DNA from: Ignavibacteria bacterium
GTDB taxonomy: Bacteria; Bacteroidota; Ignavibacteria; Tepidaquicellales; OLB5
Direction of reading: 5' to 3'
Assembly (NCBI GenBank): GCA_027492415.1
Contig: JAPUEV010000278.1
Span: 1-7,652, forward strand
Length of the DNA stretch: 7,652 nt
Shown here: positions 6,657 to 7,652 of the stretch, in pieces
How positions within the stretch are numbered: position 1 is the stretch's first letter
How the letters are laid out: each line of letters opens with the position of its first letter
The notes under the pieces: generated by a model
Database searches by the model: none
Seen by the model: the letters and a program-made list of their open reading frames with translations, nothing else
Told to the model about the DNA's origin: nothing
Translations under genes and position numbers: made by a program

Positions 6657-6694
6657 AACACAGATTTTACGGATATTACAGATCAGCACTGATA
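6657..6694. repeat. Left inverted repeat of the GxxExxY cassette
   Basis: The 38-nt arm begins AACACAGATTTTAC and matches the reverse complement of 7081-7118 at 30 of 38 positions, including 23 of the outer 27. It is built of roughly 9-bp units (CACAGATTT, TACGGATAT, TACAGATCA, then a shifted GCACTGATA). It contains the stop codon of the GxxExxY gene and a GTG that could start ccmB. Confidence 0.75.
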
Positions 6695-7092
6695 TTCTTC
6701 CGGTCATTTGTAAAAATTTTTCTTTTAAATTCAGGTTTTTTGCCAAAGTTTAATAATAGTCCTACTTCAATATCAGTTGCTCTAAGATAATTAATTAACT
6801 GCAGCTCATGTGGTTCACAAATTGATTCACATGCTTTTAGTTCAACAATTACTTTATTGTTTACAACCAAGTCAGCAAAATAATCGCCAACAATATTATT
6901 TTTATAAAATACTTTAATTGGCTTTTGTTTTTCGCAATTCAACTCTATCCCGGATAACTCTATAAACATTGCATTATTGTATACCTTTTCAAGAAAGCCA
7001 AAGCCCAGGCTATTATAAACATTATAAAAACACCTGATAATTACATCAGTGAGTTCTTTATGAAGTAAATTATTTTGATTTATCTGTTCCAA
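6676..7092 (-). CDS. GxxExxY protein (PD-(D/E)XK-like fold, PDDEXK_3 family)
   Basis: Small protein of 138 aa carrying the family's naming motif: G32-F-L-E35-K-V-Y38, within a LGFGFLEKVYNNA stretch. The second half has a nuclease-like core: D74 in YFADLVV, then VELK with E84 and K86, then HELQLINYLRAT (95-106). This pattern (D...ExK plus Q/Y helix) is why the family is placed in the PD-(D/E)XK superfamily (Pfam PDDEXK_3, recalled). Biochemical role is not established to my knowledge. It starts with TTG at 7092; a TGA lies immediately upstream in frame and the first ATG is at residue 42, past the motif, so TTG is the only sensible start. Homologues begin close to the LLHKELTD segment. The last residues (about KNISADL) are encoded by the left inverted repeat. 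It reads in the same direction as ccmA and ccmB, with short gaps of 18 and 32 nt, so it is probably co-transcribed with them. A functional link to heme export is not implied. Confidence 0.9.
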   Translation of the reverse strand: MEQINQNNLLHKELTDVIIRCFYNVYNSLGFGFLEKVYNNAMFIELSGIELNCEKQKPIKVFYKNNIVGDYFADLVVNNKVIVELKACESICEPHELQLINYLRATDIEVGLLLNFGKKPEFKRKIFTNDRKNISADL

Positions 7093-7118
7093 TCAGTTAT
7101 ATCTGTAAAATCAGTGTT
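7081..7118. repeat. Right inverted repeat of the GxxExxY cassette
   Basis: Read on the minus strand, the arm begins AACACTGATTTTAC and consists of four 9-bp units: CACTGATTT, TACAGATAT, AACTGATTG, GAACAGATA. It includes the ccmA stop codon (TGA, 7113-7111) and the first codons of the GxxExxY gene. It pairs with 6657-6694. Confidence 0.75.
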
Positions 7119-7652
7119 CAATAGCGTTCAGGTTAATTTCGTTGCTGCAGAGTGATCTCTCGTGCGCATCATTTGTGGCGATAATTAATATACGGTCCTT
7201 TTTGTATTCATTAGCAATATCATCAACAACGCCAATTCCATCAAGATCAAGGTTGCTTGTCGGCTCATCAAGCAGCAGCACTTCAGGGTTATGTAAAATA
7301 GCAAACGCTATCTTAAGCCTTTGTTTCATGCCTGAGGAGTAAATTTTCAGCAGGTCGTTTTTACGGTGGATAAGTCCTACCCGGGTTAATGCATTATCTA
7401 TATTATCATGTCCCCACCCGCGGATATCAGAAATTATCTTTAAGTTCTCATAACCGGTGAATTCATCATAAAGGTTCAGGTACGGCGATACAAAGCCGAT
7501 ATATTTATATATGTTTTCCTTTTTGATCTTTTGGGTACCTTTGTAAAGGTTCAGCTCACCTGAAGACTGAATGAGTAAATTCGCAATTATCTTTATGAGG
7601 GTTGATTTCCCTGAGACGTTCCGGCCTGTAATGGCAGTTGCGGTAACCGGGT
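7111..7652 (-). CDS. ccmA: CcmA-like heme exporter ATP-binding protein, 5' end beyond window
   Basis: Partial ABC ATPase; 179 codons are visible and roughly 25-30 N-terminal residues lie beyond the right edge. The frame is open from 7650 down to the TGA at 7113-7111, and the Met at 7329 is internal, not a start. Visible motifs in order: Walker A GRNVSGKST (codons 7627 to about 7600), IGFVSPYLNLYDEFTGYENL in the Q-loop region (about 7500-7441), a signature-like YSSGMKQR (7341 to about 7318), Walker B LLLDEP with SNLD, then ATND at the H-loop. The SPYLNLYDEFT and SSGMKQR phrases, together with ccmB downstream, point to CcmA, which powers the CcmAB complex. Odd residues: Val replaces the usual second Gly of Walker A, and Asn occupies the H-loop His position. 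The C-terminus (…NLNAIEH) runs into the right inverted repeat, which supplies the stop codon. A generic ABC ATPase of the same subfamily is the alternative. Confidence 0.82.
   Translation of the reverse strand, partial: PVTATAITGRNVSGKSTLIKIIANLLIQSSGELNLYKGTQKIKKENIYKYIGFVSPYLNLYDEFTGYENLKIISDIRGWGHDNIDNALTRVGLIHRKNDLLKIYSSGMKQRLKIAFAILHNPEVLLLDEPTSNLDLDGIGVVDDIANEYKKDRILIIATNDAHERSLCSNEINLNAIEH

Larger units (their letters stand above)
6657..7118 (-). mobile_element. Putative 462-bp GxxExxY cassette bounded by inverted repeats
   Basis: A single gene is framed by a 38-nt imperfect inverted repeat pair and sits between ccmA and ccmB, which are normally adjacent. The gene's start codon lies next to the right repeat's 9-bp units and its stop codon lies inside the left repeat, so the coding region fills the element. 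Sampled GC content is about 27-32% over 6841-7020, against about 45-55% for sampled ccmB (6121-6240) and 42-45% for ccmA (7261-7380). There is no transposase and no evident target-site duplication, so if mobile it is non-autonomous. The reading is inference from structure. Confidence 0.55.

Noticed and set aside
6643..6670. Target-site duplication flanking the GxxExxY cassette
   Set aside because: The bases just outside the arms (…CTCCGG at left, CAATAGCG… at right) do not match each other, so no duplication can be claimed.
7142..7342. 66-codon open frame on the plus strand near the right edge
   Set aside because: It is antisense to the ABC signature and Walker B of ccmA.

Overview
The window reads like an ordinary chromosomal segment of a Gram-negative bacterium of the Bacteroidota/Chlorobi (FCB) group, possibly an Ignavibacteria-like lineage. 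This placement is inferred from three things. The base composition is moderately AT-rich. A signal-peptide-bearing beta-barrel-like protein ends in aromatic-Phe. Promoter boxes of the Bacteroidota type (TAnnTTTG) sit in front of three genes. No rRNA, tRNA, CRISPR array or transposase gene was seen.

Layout, left to right. At 75-1199 (+) is a membrane M48/Ste24-type zinc protease. It runs convergently into an unrecognised outer-membrane-type protein at 1213-2532 (-). A 119-bp divergent intergenic region carries back-to-back TATATTTG boxes. It is followed by pdxA (2652-3659, +) and, 12 bp later, an ftsE-like ABC ATPase (3672-4340, +, TTG start). A near-perfect bidirectional hairpin terminator (4353-4378) separates ftsE from a convergent 469-residue TPR protein (4387-5796, -). 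The 184-bp gap at 5797-5980 contains a strong Shine-Dalgarno and two AT-rich palindromes. The right end is a minus-strand cytochrome c maturation block, transcribed right to left: a partial ccmA-like ATPase (7111 to the window edge), a GxxExxY protein gene (6676-7092), and ccmB (5981-6643).

The most noteworthy structure is in that last block. The GxxExxY gene lies between ccmA and ccmB. It is bounded by a pair of 38-nt imperfect inverted repeats (6657-6694 and 7081-7118; 30 of 38 positions match). The repeats overlap the stop codon of ccmA, both ends of the GxxExxY gene, and a possible GTG start of ccmB. The repeats are themselves built from roughly 9-bp units of the form NAC(A/T/G)GATNN. The gene is visibly more AT-rich than its ccm neighbours. 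This looks like a compact 462-bp cassette inserted into a ccmAB operon without breaking co-directional reading.

Other points of interest: two plus-strand genes whose Bacteroidota-type -7 box ends only 4-5 nt before the ATG, suggesting leaderless mRNAs; an unusual Val in the ccmA P-loop and an Asn in place of the usual H-loop His; and an FtsE gene without FtsX that is paired with pdxA. I did not find a clearly new defence or metabolic system in this window.
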